From NCBI RefSeq assembly GCF_902459535.1, contig NZ_LR699553.1, positions 1,302,001 to 1,366,000 of the forward strand: 64,000 bases of DNA, given 5' to 3'. Below the pieces are notes generated by a model that was not told where the DNA came from, searched no databases, and saw nothing but the letters and a program-made list of their open reading frames with translations. The translations under genes were made by a program, and so were the position numbers. This DNA comes from Paraburkholderia dioscoreae (GTDB lineage: Bacteria; Pseudomonadota; Gammaproteobacteria; Burkholderiales; Burkholderiaceae). Shown piece by piece: positions 7,322 to 15,985 of the stretch; position 1 is the first letter of the stretch; the number at the start of each line of letters is the position of its first letter.

Positions 7322-10156
7322 ATGAACCGCCCCGATCCCGATGAGTTGCTCGACAAGCTGCAACGCGACGAAGAAAAACGTCAGCGAGGCAGGTTGAAGA
7401 TTTTTTTCGGCGCGTCGGCGGGTGTCGGCAAAACCTATGCAATGCTGCAGGCCGCGCGCCGCCGTTACGACGAAGGCGCCGACGTTGTGGTGGGCATTGC
7501 CGAAACGCATGGCCGCAGTGAAACCGCGGCGCTGCTCGAAGGTCTCGATGTGCTGCCGCTCGCGCAGATCGAGTATCGCGGCCGCAAGCTCGGCGAGTTC
7601 GATCTCGACGCCGCGCTCGCCCGCAAGCCGCAACTGATCCTCGTCGACGAACTCGCGCATTCGAACGTGCAGGGCGCGCGCCATCTGAAGCGCTGGCAGG
7701 ATGTCTACGAACTGCTCGACGCGGGCATCGACGTCTATACGACGGTCAACGTCCAGCACCTCGAAAGCCTCAACGACGTGGTCGGGCAGATCACCGGCAT
7801 TCGCGTCTGGGAGACGGTGCCGGACCGCGTATTCGATAGCGCCGACGAAGTTACGCTGGTCGACCTGCCTGCGGAGGAACTGCTCGACCGCATGCGCGAC
7901 GGCAAGGTGTATTTGCCGCAGCAGGCCGAGCGCGCGGTGCGCAACTTTTTCCGCAAGGGCAATCTGATCGCGCTGCGCGAATTGGCGCTGCGCCGCACCG
8001 CCGACCGTGTCGATGCGCAAATGCGCGAGTACCGCGCCGACCGTTCGATCCAGCGCATCTGGCAGGCGCGTGAGCGCTTGCTGGTGTGCGTCGGCCCCGG
8101 CCCGGAAGCGCCGATGCTGGTGCGCGCGGCGGCACGCCTTGCCGCCAGCCTGAAGGCCGACTGGATCGCGGTTTATGTCGAGACGCCCGCGCTCCAGCGT
8201 TTACCGGATGCGCGCCGCGAGCGCACGCTGAACGCGCTGAAGCTGGCCGCCGAACTCGGCGCCGAAACCGCGACACTGGCGGGCGCCGACGCGGCCACCG
8301 CGTTGATCGGCTATGCGCAGGCGCGCAACGTATCGAAACTGGTGGCCGGCGCGTCGGCGCGCACGGGTGTGGAGCGCCGGCTGCGCCGGCCGCTCAGTGA
8401 ACGTATCGCCGAAAAGGCGGGCGATCTCGATCTCACGCTGATTCGCGCCTCGTCCGAGCGCGACGGCGGCGAGCATCGGCATCTGCTGAACACTACCGCG
8501 AACGCATGGCGCGAGGCGTTGAGCGCGGCGCGCGAACGCCGCTCGCCGCCGCGCGCCTATGCTTTCGCGCTGGCGATCTGCGCGGCCATCACGCTGCTCG
8601 CGAGCCAGTTGATCGACCATATCGATCTGACCAACCTCGTCATGCTGTATCTGCTCGGCGTGATCTTCGCCGCGGTGAAGCTGGGGCGCGGGCCGGGTGT
8701 GGTGTTGTCGTTCATGAGCGTGGCCGCGTTCGATTTCTTTTTCGTGCCGCCGCGCATGTCGCTGTCGGTCTCCGATACGCAGTATCTGCTGACCTTCTTC
8801 GGCATGCTGCTGACGTCGCTGGTGATCAGCCATCTCACGTCGAGCCTGCGCCGCGAGGCGAGCGTGGCGCGACGCCGCGAGCAGCGCACCGGTGCGATGT
8901 ACGCGATGGCGCGCGAACTGGCCGCGGCGTTGACCACGGAGCAGATCGTCGGCATTGGCAGCCGTCATGTGAGCGAGGTGTTCGGCGCGCGCGTCGCGAT
9001 TCTGTTGCCGGACAGCGTCGATCAGGTGAAGCAGAAGATCGAGGATCCCGACGCGGCGGTCACGCTCGAAGGCGAGATGCTCGATAGCGACGTCGGCCAG
9101 TGGGTCTACGATCAGCAGAAGCCGGCCGGCCACGGCACCGACACGCTGCCGGCCGCCGCCGCGCTATACCTGCCGCTCAAGGCGCCGATGCGCACGCGCG
9201 GCGTGCTGGCGGTCGTGATGCGCAACGAGGGCGAGCTCGACGTGCCCGAGCAGCAGCGCATGCTCGACGCGTTCGCCGCGCAGATCGCGCTCGCGCTGGA
9301 ACGGGTGCATTACGTGGACATCGCCCGCGATGCGCTCGTCAACATGGAGTCGGAGCGTTTGCGCAACTCGTTGCTGTCGGCGATCTCGCACGATCTGCGC
9401 ACGCCGTTGACGACCATCGTCGGTTTCTCGTCGATGCTCGCGCAATCGCCCGACGCGCAGCCCAACGCTGAACTGGTCGAAGCGATTCATGAGGAAGCGC
9501 TGCGCATGACCGGCATCGTCACGAATCTGCTCGACATGGCCCGCCTGCAGGCGGGCAGTCTGCAACTGAATCAGCAGTGGACGCTGCTCGAAGAAACCGT
9601 GGGCGCCGCGTTGCGCGCGTGCAAGCGCGTGCTGGCGAATCATCCGGTGCAGGTGAAGCTGCCCGCCGATCTGCCGCTCCTGCATCTGGACGCCGTGCTG
9701 ATGGAGCGGCTTTTCTCCAACCTGTTCGAGAACGCGGCCAAATACACCGCGCCGGCCACGCCTTTGACGATCGGCGCGCAGCGTCTCGACGCGGACGGCA
9801 AGTCGTTCGTGCGCGTGACCGTGGACGATAACGGCCCCGGCCTGCCCGCCGGCATGGAAGCGCGCGTGTTCGAGAAATTCACGCGCGGCGAGAAGGAATC
9901 GGCCAAACCGGGCATCGGTCTCGGCCTTGCGATCTGCCGCGCGATCGTGGAAGCGCACGGCGGTACAATCGGCGCGCTCAATCGCGTGTCGGCGGACGGC
10001 CATGTGGAAGGCGCCCGTTTCTGGTTCACGCTGCCGGTGGAAACGCCGCCCGACGCGCCGGATGCCCTGGAAGACGAAGGCGCCGATGCTTTGACGCATG
10101 CCGATTCCGACAGCGAATCAACTCCTAACCCGCTTGCCAAGCCCAGCCATGAGTGA
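7322..10156 (+). CDS. kdpD: KdpD, turgor/potassium sensor histidine kinase
   Basis: A 944-residue protein from the ATG at 7322 (MNRPDPDELLDKLQRDEEKR). I prefer this ATG to a TTG two codons upstream. Domains in order: KdpD N-terminal domain with Walker A GASAGVGKT at residues 30-38, a USP-like domain (about 250-370), four clustered transmembrane helices (about 400-500), a GAF-like region, HisKA with SAISHDLRTPLTT (phosphoacceptor His690), and HATPase with DNGPGLP and GIGLGLAICRAIVEAHGG. It senses low K+ and high ionic strength and phosphorylates KdpE. Its 3' end overlaps kdpE by eight bases. Confidence 0.96.
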   Translation: MNRPDPDELLDKLQRDEEKRQRGRLKIFFGASAGVGKTYAMLQAARRRYDEGADVVVGIAETHGRSETAALLEGLDVLPLAQIEYRGRKLGEFDLDAALARKPQLILVDELAHSNVQGARHLKRWQDVYELLDAGIDVYTTVNVQHLESLNDVVGQITGIRVWETVPDRVFDSADEVTLVDLPAEELLDRMRDGKVYLPQQAERAVRNFFRKGNLIALRELALRRTADRVDAQMREYRADRSIQRIWQARERLLVCVGPGPEAPMLVRAAARLAASLKADWIAVYVETPALQRLPDARRERTLNALKLAAELGAETATLAGADAATALIGYAQARNVSKLVAGASARTGVERRLRRPLSERIAEKAGDLDLTLIRASSERDGGEHRHLLNTTANAWREALSAARERRSPPRAYAFALAICAAITLLASQLIDHIDLTNLVMLYLLGVIFAAVKLGRGPGVVLSFMSVAAFDFFFVPPRMSLSVSDTQYLLTFFGMLLTSLVISHLTSSLRREASVARRREQRTGAMYAMARELAAALTTEQIVGIGSRHVSEVFGARVAILLPDSVDQVKQKIEDPDAAVTLEGEMLDSDVGQWVYDQQKPAGHGTDTLPAAAALYLPLKAPMRTRGVLAVVMRNEGELDVPEQQRMLDAFAAQIALALERVHYVDIARDALVNMESERLRNSLLSAISHDLRTPLTTIVGFSSMLAQSPDAQPNAELVEAIHEEALRMTGIVTNLLDMARLQAGSLQLNQQWTLLEETVGAALRACKRVLANHPVQVKLPADLPLLHLDAVLMERLFSNLFENAAKYTAPATPLTIGAQRLDADGKSFVRVTVDDNGPGLPAGMEARVFEKFTRGEKESAKPGIGLGLAICRAIVEAHGGTIGALNRVSADGHVEGARFWFTLPVETPPDAPDALEDEGADALTHADSDSESTPNPLAKPSHE

Positions 10157-10847
10157 CCCCAGCATCACCGTCGTCCTGATCGAAGACGAAAAGCAGATTC
10201 GCCGCTTTGTGCGAACAGCGCTGGAAGGCGAGGGCATCGTCGTGCACGACGCCGAAACCGGTAAGCAGGGTCTCGTCGAAGCCGCCACGCGCAAGCCCGA
10301 TCTGGTGATCGTCGATCTCGGCCTGCCCGACACGGACGGTCTGGACGTCATCCGCGAACTGCGCGGCTGGAGCGAGCTGCCGGTAATCGTGCTGTCGGCG
10401 CGCACCCAGGAAACCGAAAAAGTCGCGGCGCTCGATGCCGGCGCGGACGACTACCTCACCAAGCCGTTCGGCGTGTCCGAACTGCTGGCGCGAATCCGCG
10501 CGCATATGCGGCGGCGCAATCAGGGCGGTGCGAACGAGTCGCCGCAGGTGCGCTTCGGCACGGTGACCGTCGATCTGGCGCTGCGCCAGGTGAGCCGCGA
10601 CGGCGCAGCCGTCCATCTGACGCCGATCGAATACCGGCTGCTCGCCACGCTGGTGCGCCATGCAGGCCGCGTGCTGACACACCGCCAGTTGCTGCGCGAG
10701 GTGTGGGGGCCGTCGCATGTCGAGAGCCATCACTATCTGCGTATCTATATGGCGCATCTGCGCGGCAAGCTGGAGCGCGACCCGGCGCAGCCGGAACATA
10801 TCATCACGGAAACCGGGGTCGGCTACCGGCTGGTGGGCGCGGTTTGA
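10149..10847 (+). CDS. kdpE: KdpE, OmpR-family response regulator
   Basis: A 232-residue protein from the ATG at 10149 (MSDPSITVVLIEDEKQIRRF), chosen because it begins the receiver domain; a longer frame adds an unrelated 17-residue extension. Receiver: acidic pair E12-D13, phosphoacceptor Asp56 in VIVDLGLPD, and YLTKPFG. The OmpR/PhoB winged-helix DNA-binding domain follows (LTPIEYRLLATLVRHAGRVL, GVGYRLV). It activates kdpFABC. The start overlaps the kdpD end, so translation is coupled. Confidence 0.96.
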   Translation: MSDPSITVVLIEDEKQIRRFVRTALEGEGIVVHDAETGKQGLVEAATRKPDLVIVDLGLPDTDGLDVIRELRGWSELPVIVLSARTQETEKVAALDAGADDYLTKPFGVSELLARIRAHMRRRNQGGANESPQVRFGTVTVDLALRQVSRDGAAVHLTPIEYRLLATLVRHAGRVLTHRQLLREVWGPSHVESHHYLRIYMAHLRGKLERDPAQPEHIITETGVGYRLVGAV

Positions 10848-10924
10848 CGCTGTGTGGGGAATTTGCCACGGCTGGGGGGTCCCGTTGCGGCGAGCCGCTG
10901 GCCGTGGCGCTGCGGTGATGTTGG

Positions 10925-10930
10925 TATAAT
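10925..10930 (+). promoter_or_regulatory. Candidate -10 box for the guanidine exporter transcript
   Basis: A perfect TATAAT lies 12 bases before the first riboswitch hairpin, so transcription starting near 10937 would include the whole aptamer. No convincing -35 is visible at 17 bases upstream. Confidence 0.5.
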
Positions 10931-10941
10931 TTACAGTTCGT

Positions 10942-10979
10942 AAGGACGACCTTGCGGTTTCACGAACGGGGACGGCCCC
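10942..10979 (+). ncRNA. Guanidine-II (mini-ykkC) riboswitch
   Basis: Two small hairpins with ACGR tetraloops define this class. The first is AAGG-ACGA-CCTT at 10942-10953 and the second is GGGG-ACGG-CCCC at 10968-10979, joined by a 14-base linker. The ribosome-binding site (GGAG at about 10990) lies 11 bases after the second stem. In known members guanidinium makes the two loops kiss and exposes the ribosome-binding site. The downstream gene is an SMR-family exporter of the Gdx/SugE type, the commonest partner of this riboswitch. Both sequence and context fit. Confidence 0.9.
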
Positions 10980-11001
10980 ATCTGATCATGGAGCTTGTCT
11001 C

Positions 11002-11322
11002 ATGTCCTGGATTCTTCTGTTGATTGCCGGTTTGCTTGAGGTTGCATGGGCGGCCGGTCTCAAAACCTCCGAAGGTTTCACCCGTCTCTGGCCTTCCGTG
11101 TTCACGGTCGTGACAGCGCTCGGCAGCTTCGCGCTGCTGGCCATTGCCATGCGCCAGTTGCCGCTCGGCACGGCCTACGCGGTGTGGACGGGCATCGGCG
11201 CAGTCGGCGCGTTCATCTTCGGAATCGTGATGATGGGCGAGGCGTTGAGCGTCGCGCGGGTCGCCAGCGCGGCGCTGATCGTAATCGGATTGATCGGACT
11301 GAAACTGTCTTCCGGGCATTGA
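11002..11322 (+). CDS. gdx: Guanidinium exporter Gdx (SugE), SMR family
   Basis: A 106-residue four-helix small multidrug resistance protein. It begins MSWILLLIAGLLEVAWAAGL with the conserved proton-coupling Glu13. The sequence KTSEGFTRLWPS and the G-rich AVWTGIGAVGAFIFGI segment match the SugE/Gdx subfamily rather than EmrE. Gdx proteins exchange guanidinium for protons as dual-topology dimers. It sits directly behind the guanidine-II riboswitch, which makes guanidinium the likely substrate. Confidence 0.93.
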   Translation: MSWILLLIAGLLEVAWAAGLKTSEGFTRLWPSVFTVVTALGSFALLAIAMRQLPLGTAYAVWTGIGAVGAFIFGIVMMGEALSVARVASAALIVIGLIGLKLSSGH

Positions 11323-11437
11323 GCCTGGCATTCCAACCCGCTGGCGGGCGTATTCGGCGGGTCCGCCGGCACACGGATCGCGCCCGCATGGAGTTCGCCA
11401 TTTATTCGCCGCTCTGCGTTCTGCGAATTAACGTGGC

Positions 11438-11443
11438 TATAAT
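11438..11443 (+). promoter_or_regulatory. Candidate -10 box upstream of the DUF4126 gene
   Basis: A perfect TATAAT in GTGGCTATAATGAGACC lies 137 bases before the DUF4126 start. The -35 region (TGCGTT at about 11415-11420) is only a partial match. It is the best promoter candidate for the two-gene DUF4126/FtsX unit. Confidence 0.45.
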
Positions 11444-11580
11444 GAGACCGAATCCAACCTGAAATTGTCCGCGGCCCATTTGGCGCGGCCGGCTTGGCGC
11501 GGGTCTGACGATTTCGGCGTGGCTCATCCATGATTGGCCCGTCGAAGCGCCCGGCACGCACAGCGCGCCCGGAGGCGGCC

Positions 11581-12192
11581 ATGCTTGAATCACTTTCGCT
11601 CGCTGCGGGCCTCTCATGGGGCAGCGGTCTGCGCCTCTATCTGACGGTCCTGTTGGCCGGCGTATTCGCCCGTCTCGGCCTCGTCCATCTTCCCGATACG
11701 CTGTCCGCGCTGTCTTCGCCGTGGGTAATCGGCGTGGCGGGCGTGCTGACCGTCACCGAATTCCTCGCCGACAAGATCCCCGCGTTCGATTCGCTGTGGG
11801 ACGCGGTCCATACCTTCATTCGCATTCCGGCGGGCGCCGTGCTGGCAGCCGGCGCGCTCGGCCATGCCGATCCGGCGCTGCTGACCGTGGCCGCGCTCGC
11901 GGGCGGCACGCTGGCGGGCACGGCGCATCTCGCCAAAGCCGGCACGCGCGCACTGATCAACCTTTCGCCGGAACCGGTGTCGAATGTCGTGACCTCGACC
12001 GCTGAAGACGGGCTCGTGTTCGGCGGCATGCTGCTCGCGCTGTTCGTGCCGCTCGTCTTTCTGGTGTTGATGGTGGGCTTCCTGATGCTGGCCGGCTGGG
12101 CATTGCCGCGGCTCTGGCGCGGCGTGCAGGGCGGTTTTCGCGGCATGGCGACGCACATGGTGTCGCGCTTTGCCAGGAGCAGGCACGATTGA
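11581..12192 (+). CDS. DUF4126 family integral membrane protein
   Basis: A 203-residue protein from the ATG at 11581 (MLESLSLAAGLSWGSGLRLY). This start gives the typical DUF4126 N-terminus; the frame extends 17 codons further upstream with poor ribosome-binding context. It is glycine- and alanine-rich and hydrophobic, with about five transmembrane helices. LADKIPAFDSLWDAVHTFIR and AGGTLAGTAHLAKAGTRALI fit the family. Function unknown. The last base triplet overlaps the start of the permease that follows. Confidence 0.85.
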   Translation: MLESLSLAAGLSWGSGLRLYLTVLLAGVFARLGLVHLPDTLSALSSPWVIGVAGVLTVTEFLADKIPAFDSLWDAVHTFIRIPAGAVLAAGALGHADPALLTVAALAGGTLAGTAHLAKAGTRALINLSPEPVSNVVTSTAEDGLVFGGMLLALFVPLVFLVLMVGFLMLAGWALPRLWRGVQGGFRGMATHMVSRFARSRHD

Positions 12193-14771
12193 GCGATACG
12201 GTACGGGGTTCCACGGCGCGCACGGCTTCACCTTCGACGCGCCGGTTCGGCGGTATGGATCTGTTGCGTCAGTCCGTGCGCATGACGTCGCGCGACTGGC
12301 GCGCCGGCGAATTGACGATGCTGCTGCTGGCGCTCGTGCTGGCCGTGGCGGCTTTATCGAGTGTCGGCTTTCTGGCTGACCGTCTGCATCAGGGGCTTGA
12401 GCGCGACGCGCGGCGTATGATCGCCGCTGACTTCATCGTGCGGGCCGATCATCCGGTCGATCCGCAATTCGCCGGACAGGCCAAAGCGCTTGGTCTGAAC
12501 ACCGCCAGCACGGCGATCTTTCCCAGCATGATCAATTCGACCGGCGCGCAGCCGGTCTCGCGGCTCGCCGCCATCAAGGCTGTATCGCCGGGTTATCCGT
12601 TGCGCGGCGCGTTGCGCATTGCCTCGGCGCCGGGTGCGGCGGACTATCCGGCGCGATCCATTCCGCCGCCGGGCGTCGTGTGGGTCGATCAGGCGCTGCT
12701 CGACGCTTTGAAGCTGCATGTCGGCGATACGGTGAAAGTCGGCAACCGCAACTTCACGATCGGCGCGGTGATCACGCGTGAGCTCGACCGCGGCTTCTCG
12801 TTCGTCAATTTTTCGCCGCGCCTGATGCTGCGCGTCGACGACGTGCCGTCCACCGGCCTCATCACCTACGGCAGCCGCGTGACCTATCGCCTGCTGGTCG
12901 CGGGGGCGGACGAGTCGGTGGCGCGTTTCGCGCAGTTCGCGCACGACCGGGTGGACGGCGGCAAGATGCGCGGCGTCGCGCTCGAATCGTTGCAGGACGG
13001 CCAGCCGCAAGTGCGCCAGACGCTCGACCGCGCGAGTCACTTCCTCACGCTCGTCTCGCTGCTCACCGCGTTGCTGGCGGCCGTGGCGATTGCGATGGCC
13101 GCGCATCGGTACATGCGCCGGCATCTGGACGGCTGTGCGGTGATGCGCTGCCTCGGCGTCAGTCAGACGACACTGCGCGCGCTCTTCACGCTCGAATTCG
13201 TGGGGTTGGGTTTGATCGGCGGTGCGCTGGGTGTGGCGCTCGGTTATCTGGGGCATCTCGCGCTGCTCACATGGCTCGGCAGTCTGATCGATGTCGCGTT
13301 GCCGTACCCGAGCGCATGGCCGGCGCTCGAAGGCATCGCGGCCGGTCTCGTGCTGTTGCTGGGCTTCGCGCTGCCGCCGCTGTTGCCGCTCACGCGCGTA
13401 CCGCCGGTGCGCGTGCTGCGCCGCGAATGGGGCGAAGCGGGGCGCACGGCATGGGCGGCTTACGCGCTCGGCATCGTGCTGTTCGCCGCGCTGCTGATCG
13501 TCGCGGCCGGCGAGTTGAAGCTCGGCGGGATCGTGGCGGGCGGCTTCGCGGGCGGGCTGCTGGTGTTCGCGTGCATCGCGCGGCTGGCGCTGTGGGGCGC
13601 GGCGCGCCTCGTGCGCAGCGAGCGCGTGAATGCGGGGATCGGCTGGCGTTATGCGCTGGCATCGCTCGAACGGCGCAGCAGCGCGAGCGCATTGCAGATC
13701 ACCGCGCTCGGCATCGGCCTGATGTGCCTGTTGCTGATCGCCATGACGCGTAACGACCTCGTGGCCGGCTGGCGCAAATCGACGCCGCCCGATGCGCCCA
13801 ACGAATTCATCATCGACATCCAGCCCGATCAGCGTGACGCCGTTACGCAGTATCTGAGCGCGCATGGCTTACCCGGCACGGTGCTTTCGCCGATGGTGCG
13901 CGGCCGGCTGACGGCGATCAACGGCAAGCCGGTCAATCCGGATTCGTTCAAGGGCGACGACGCCAAACGTCTCGTGGACCGCGAGTTCAATCTGTCGTAC
14001 ACCACCGAGTTGCCCGACGACAACCGCCTCGCCGCCGGCACGTGGTACGGCGACACGAAAACGCCGCAGATTTCGATCGAGCAGGGGCTTGCCAAGCTGA
14101 TCAACGTGAAGCCCGGCGACATGCTGCGTTTCGACGTGACCGGCTTGCAGATCGACGCGCCGGTCACGAGTGTGCGCAAGCTCGACTGGGGTTCGTTCAA
14201 GGTCAACTTTTTCGTGCTGATGCCGCCCGCGGCGCTGCAGGATTTCCCGGCGACGTTCATTACCAGTTTCCATCTGCCGCAGGAAAAGCAGTCGACCATC
14301 GACGGCCTGATCGCCGCCTATCCGAACCTCACGGCGATCGATACCGGGCCGATTCTCGCGCAGGTGCAGCGCGTGCTGCAGCAGGTGATCGGCGCGGTGC
14401 AGTTCCTGTTTGCGTTCACGCTCGCGGCGGGCGTGCTCGTGCTGTACGCGGCGCTCGCCGGCACGCGCGATGAGCGCATGCGAGAATCCGCGCTGCTGCG
14501 CGCGCTGGGGGCGTCGCATCGTCAGGTGCGCTCGGTGCAGATCGCCGAGTTTGTCGCGGTAGGCGCGCTGGCGGGTCTGATGGCGGCGGTAGGCGCGCAG
14601 GCGATCGGCTACGTGCTGGCCACGCGCGTATTCGAGTTCTATCTGAGCTTCAATCCGTGGCTGCTGCCGGCGGGCATTGGCGCCGGCATAGCGTGTGCCG
14701 GCGTGGGCGGCTGGCTGAGCTTGCGGCATGTGCTGGCGCGTCCGGCGTTGCAATCGCTGCGGGACGCGTGA
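12189..14771 (+). CDS. FtsX-like ABC transporter permease (YbbP type)
   Basis: An 860-residue membrane protein of the MacB/FtsX superfamily with duplicated architecture. It has an N-terminal helix (MLLLALVLAVAALSSVGFLA), a large periplasmic domain, three helices around residues 280-420, another group, a second periplasmic domain, and three C-terminal helices. E. coli YbbP is about 800 residues. The start used is a TTG overlapping the DUF4126 stop, nine bases after AGGAG. An ATG at 12255 gives a family-like MDLLRQSVRM start and is the main alternative. The partner ATPase (YbbA/LolD-like) is not adjacent in this window. Function is probably lipoprotein- or envelope-related; not established. Confidence 0.88.
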   Translation: MSDTVRGSTARTASPSTRRFGGMDLLRQSVRMTSRDWRAGELTMLLLALVLAVAALSSVGFLADRLHQGLERDARRMIAADFIVRADHPVDPQFAGQAKALGLNTASTAIFPSMINSTGAQPVSRLAAIKAVSPGYPLRGALRIASAPGAADYPARSIPPPGVVWVDQALLDALKLHVGDTVKVGNRNFTIGAVITRELDRGFSFVNFSPRLMLRVDDVPSTGLITYGSRVTYRLLVAGADESVARFAQFAHDRVDGGKMRGVALESLQDGQPQVRQTLDRASHFLTLVSLLTALLAAVAIAMAAHRYMRRHLDGCAVMRCLGVSQTTLRALFTLEFVGLGLIGGALGVALGYLGHLALLTWLGSLIDVALPYPSAWPALEGIAAGLVLLLGFALPPLLPLTRVPPVRVLRREWGEAGRTAWAAYALGIVLFAALLIVAAGELKLGGIVAGGFAGGLLVFACIARLALWGAARLVRSERVNAGIGWRYALASLERRSSASALQITALGIGLMCLLLIAMTRNDLVAGWRKSTPPDAPNEFIIDIQPDQRDAVTQYLSAHGLPGTVLSPMVRGRLTAINGKPVNPDSFKGDDAKRLVDREFNLSYTTELPDDNRLAAGTWYGDTKTPQISIEQGLAKLINVKPGDMLRFDVTGLQIDAPVTSVRKLDWGSFKVNFFVLMPPAALQDFPATFITSFHLPQEKQSTIDGLIAAYPNLTAIDTGPILAQVQRVLQQVIGAVQFLFAFTLAAGVLVLYAALAGTRDERMRESALLRALGASHRQVRSVQIAEFVAVGALAGLMAAVGAQAIGYVLATRVFEFYLSFNPWLLPAGIGAGIACAGVGGWLSLRHVLARPALQSLRDA

Positions 14772-14799
14772 ATTCTTATTTTCTGGTTGATGAGTGGGT

Positions 14800-15213
14800 A
14801 TGAGCGATTTGAACGACGAAGTGTCCGCGGCGCAGCCGACGGCCTTCGAACTGGTGGGCGGCGAAGCGCGCGTGCGCGAACTGGTTGACCGCTTTTACGA
14901 TCTGATGGATCTCGAAGCGGATTTCGCCGGAATCCGGGCTTTGCATCCGCAATCGCTCGACGGTTCGCGCGACAAGCTGTTCTGGTTTTTGTGCGGATGG
15001 ATGGGCGGCCCGGATCATTACATCAGCCGGTTCGGTCATCCGCGTTTGCGCGCGCGGCATCTGCCGTTCGCGATCGCCTCCAGCGAGCGGGATCAGTGGC
15101 TCAGGTGCATGGCGTGGGCGATGGAAGATGTGGGTCTTGCCGAGCCGCTGAGGGAACGCCTGCTCGGCTCGTTTTTCGAAACGGCTGACTGGATGCGCAA
15201 CCGGAATGGTTGA
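14800..15213 (+). CDS. Group II truncated haemoglobin-like protein
   Basis: A 137-residue protein from the ATG at 14800 (a GTG two codons earlier is possible). It has the trHb N-terminus FELVGGEARVRELVDRFYDL, then FWFLCGWMGGPDHYISRFGH and HPRLRARHLPFAI, the region of the proximal haem-ligand histidine. These match the bacterial group II globins annotated as globin or YjbI. Such proteins bind O2 or NO. It overlaps the following DUF924 gene by eight bases, so they form a two-gene unit. Confidence 0.88.
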   Translation: MSDLNDEVSAAQPTAFELVGGEARVRELVDRFYDLMDLEADFAGIRALHPQSLDGSRDKLFWFLCGWMGGPDHYISRFGHPRLRARHLPFAIASSERDQWLRCMAWAMEDVGLAEPLRERLLGSFFETADWMRNRNG

Positions 15214-15841
15214 GAAGGTCGGCCATGCCGGTCGCACGGCTTCACCGGACTATGCCGCTCTGCCTCAGCAGGTCCTTGAGGTTCTCGACTGCTGGTTCGG
15301 CGCACCGGGCACGCCGGAGTTCGGCAGCGCTCGCAAATGCTGGTTTTCACGCGACCAGGCGTTCGACACGATGCTGCGGCAACGCTTCGGTACCCTGATC
15401 GATGCGGCAAGCGAGTCCATGCTCGACCACTGGGCGGCAACGCCGCTCGGCGCGTTGTCGCTCGTCATCGTGCTGGACCAGTTTTCCCGCAATTGTCATC
15501 GCGGCACATCGCGCGCATTCGCTGCGGATCAGAAAGCACTGCGCACCGCGCAGCAGATGATCGCAAGGGGAGCCGACTGCCTGTTGCCTGGCGTGCATCA
15601 TCGCGCGTTCGCCTATCTGCCTTTCGAGCATGATGAAACGATCGCGAGTCAGCGCGAGTCGGTGCGTCTGTTCAAGCAGTTGGCAGCGGAGCCGGGCGGC
15701 GCGTCGTATTACCGGTCCGCTGTGCGGCACGCGCAAGTCATCGAGCGATTCGGGCGCTTTCCGCATCGCAATGCGCTGCTTGGGCGTTCCTCGACGACCC
15801 AAGAAACCGCGTTCCTGCGCGAACCCGGCTCGTCGTTCTAG
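15206..15841 (+). CDS. DUF924 family protein
   Basis: A 211-residue all-helical protein. Recognisable DUF924 motifs are VLDCWFGAPGTPEFGSARKC, VIVLDQFSRNCHRGTSRAFA, HHRAFAYLPFEHDE and RFGRFPHRNALLGR. The family is TPR-like in fold and has no established function. Overlap with the globin gene suggests coexpression. A convergent SDR gene follows after 144 bases. Confidence 0.9.
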   Translation: MVEKVGHAGRTASPDYAALPQQVLEVLDCWFGAPGTPEFGSARKCWFSRDQAFDTMLRQRFGTLIDAASESMLDHWAATPLGALSLVIVLDQFSRNCHRGTSRAFAADQKALRTAQQMIARGADCLLPGVHHRAFAYLPFEHDETIASQRESVRLFKQLAAEPGGASYYRSAVRHAQVIERFGRFPHRNALLGRSSTTQETAFLREPGSSF

Positions 15842-15900
15842 ACACAAGGCAAACGCATACGACGCTGTTTCTATCAGGCGAGTGCAGCCGCTGACATACG

Positions 15901-15948
15901 CACGAACACCCGCACGAACACCCGCACGAACACCCGCACGAACACCCG
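15901..15948. repeat. Four tandem copies of a 12-bp repeat
   Basis: CACGAACACCCG is repeated four times without variation between the convergent DUF924 and SDR genes. No coding frame or hairpin is apparent. It looks like a simple slippage-type minisatellite. Confidence 0.9.
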
Positions 15949-15985
15949 CATCACGACAAGGAACGTTGCAGGAGCAAAGCAGCCT

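Noticed and set aside
15901..15948. Possible CRISPR array
   Set aside because: Units are 12 bp and directly adjacent; there are no spacers and no cas genes.
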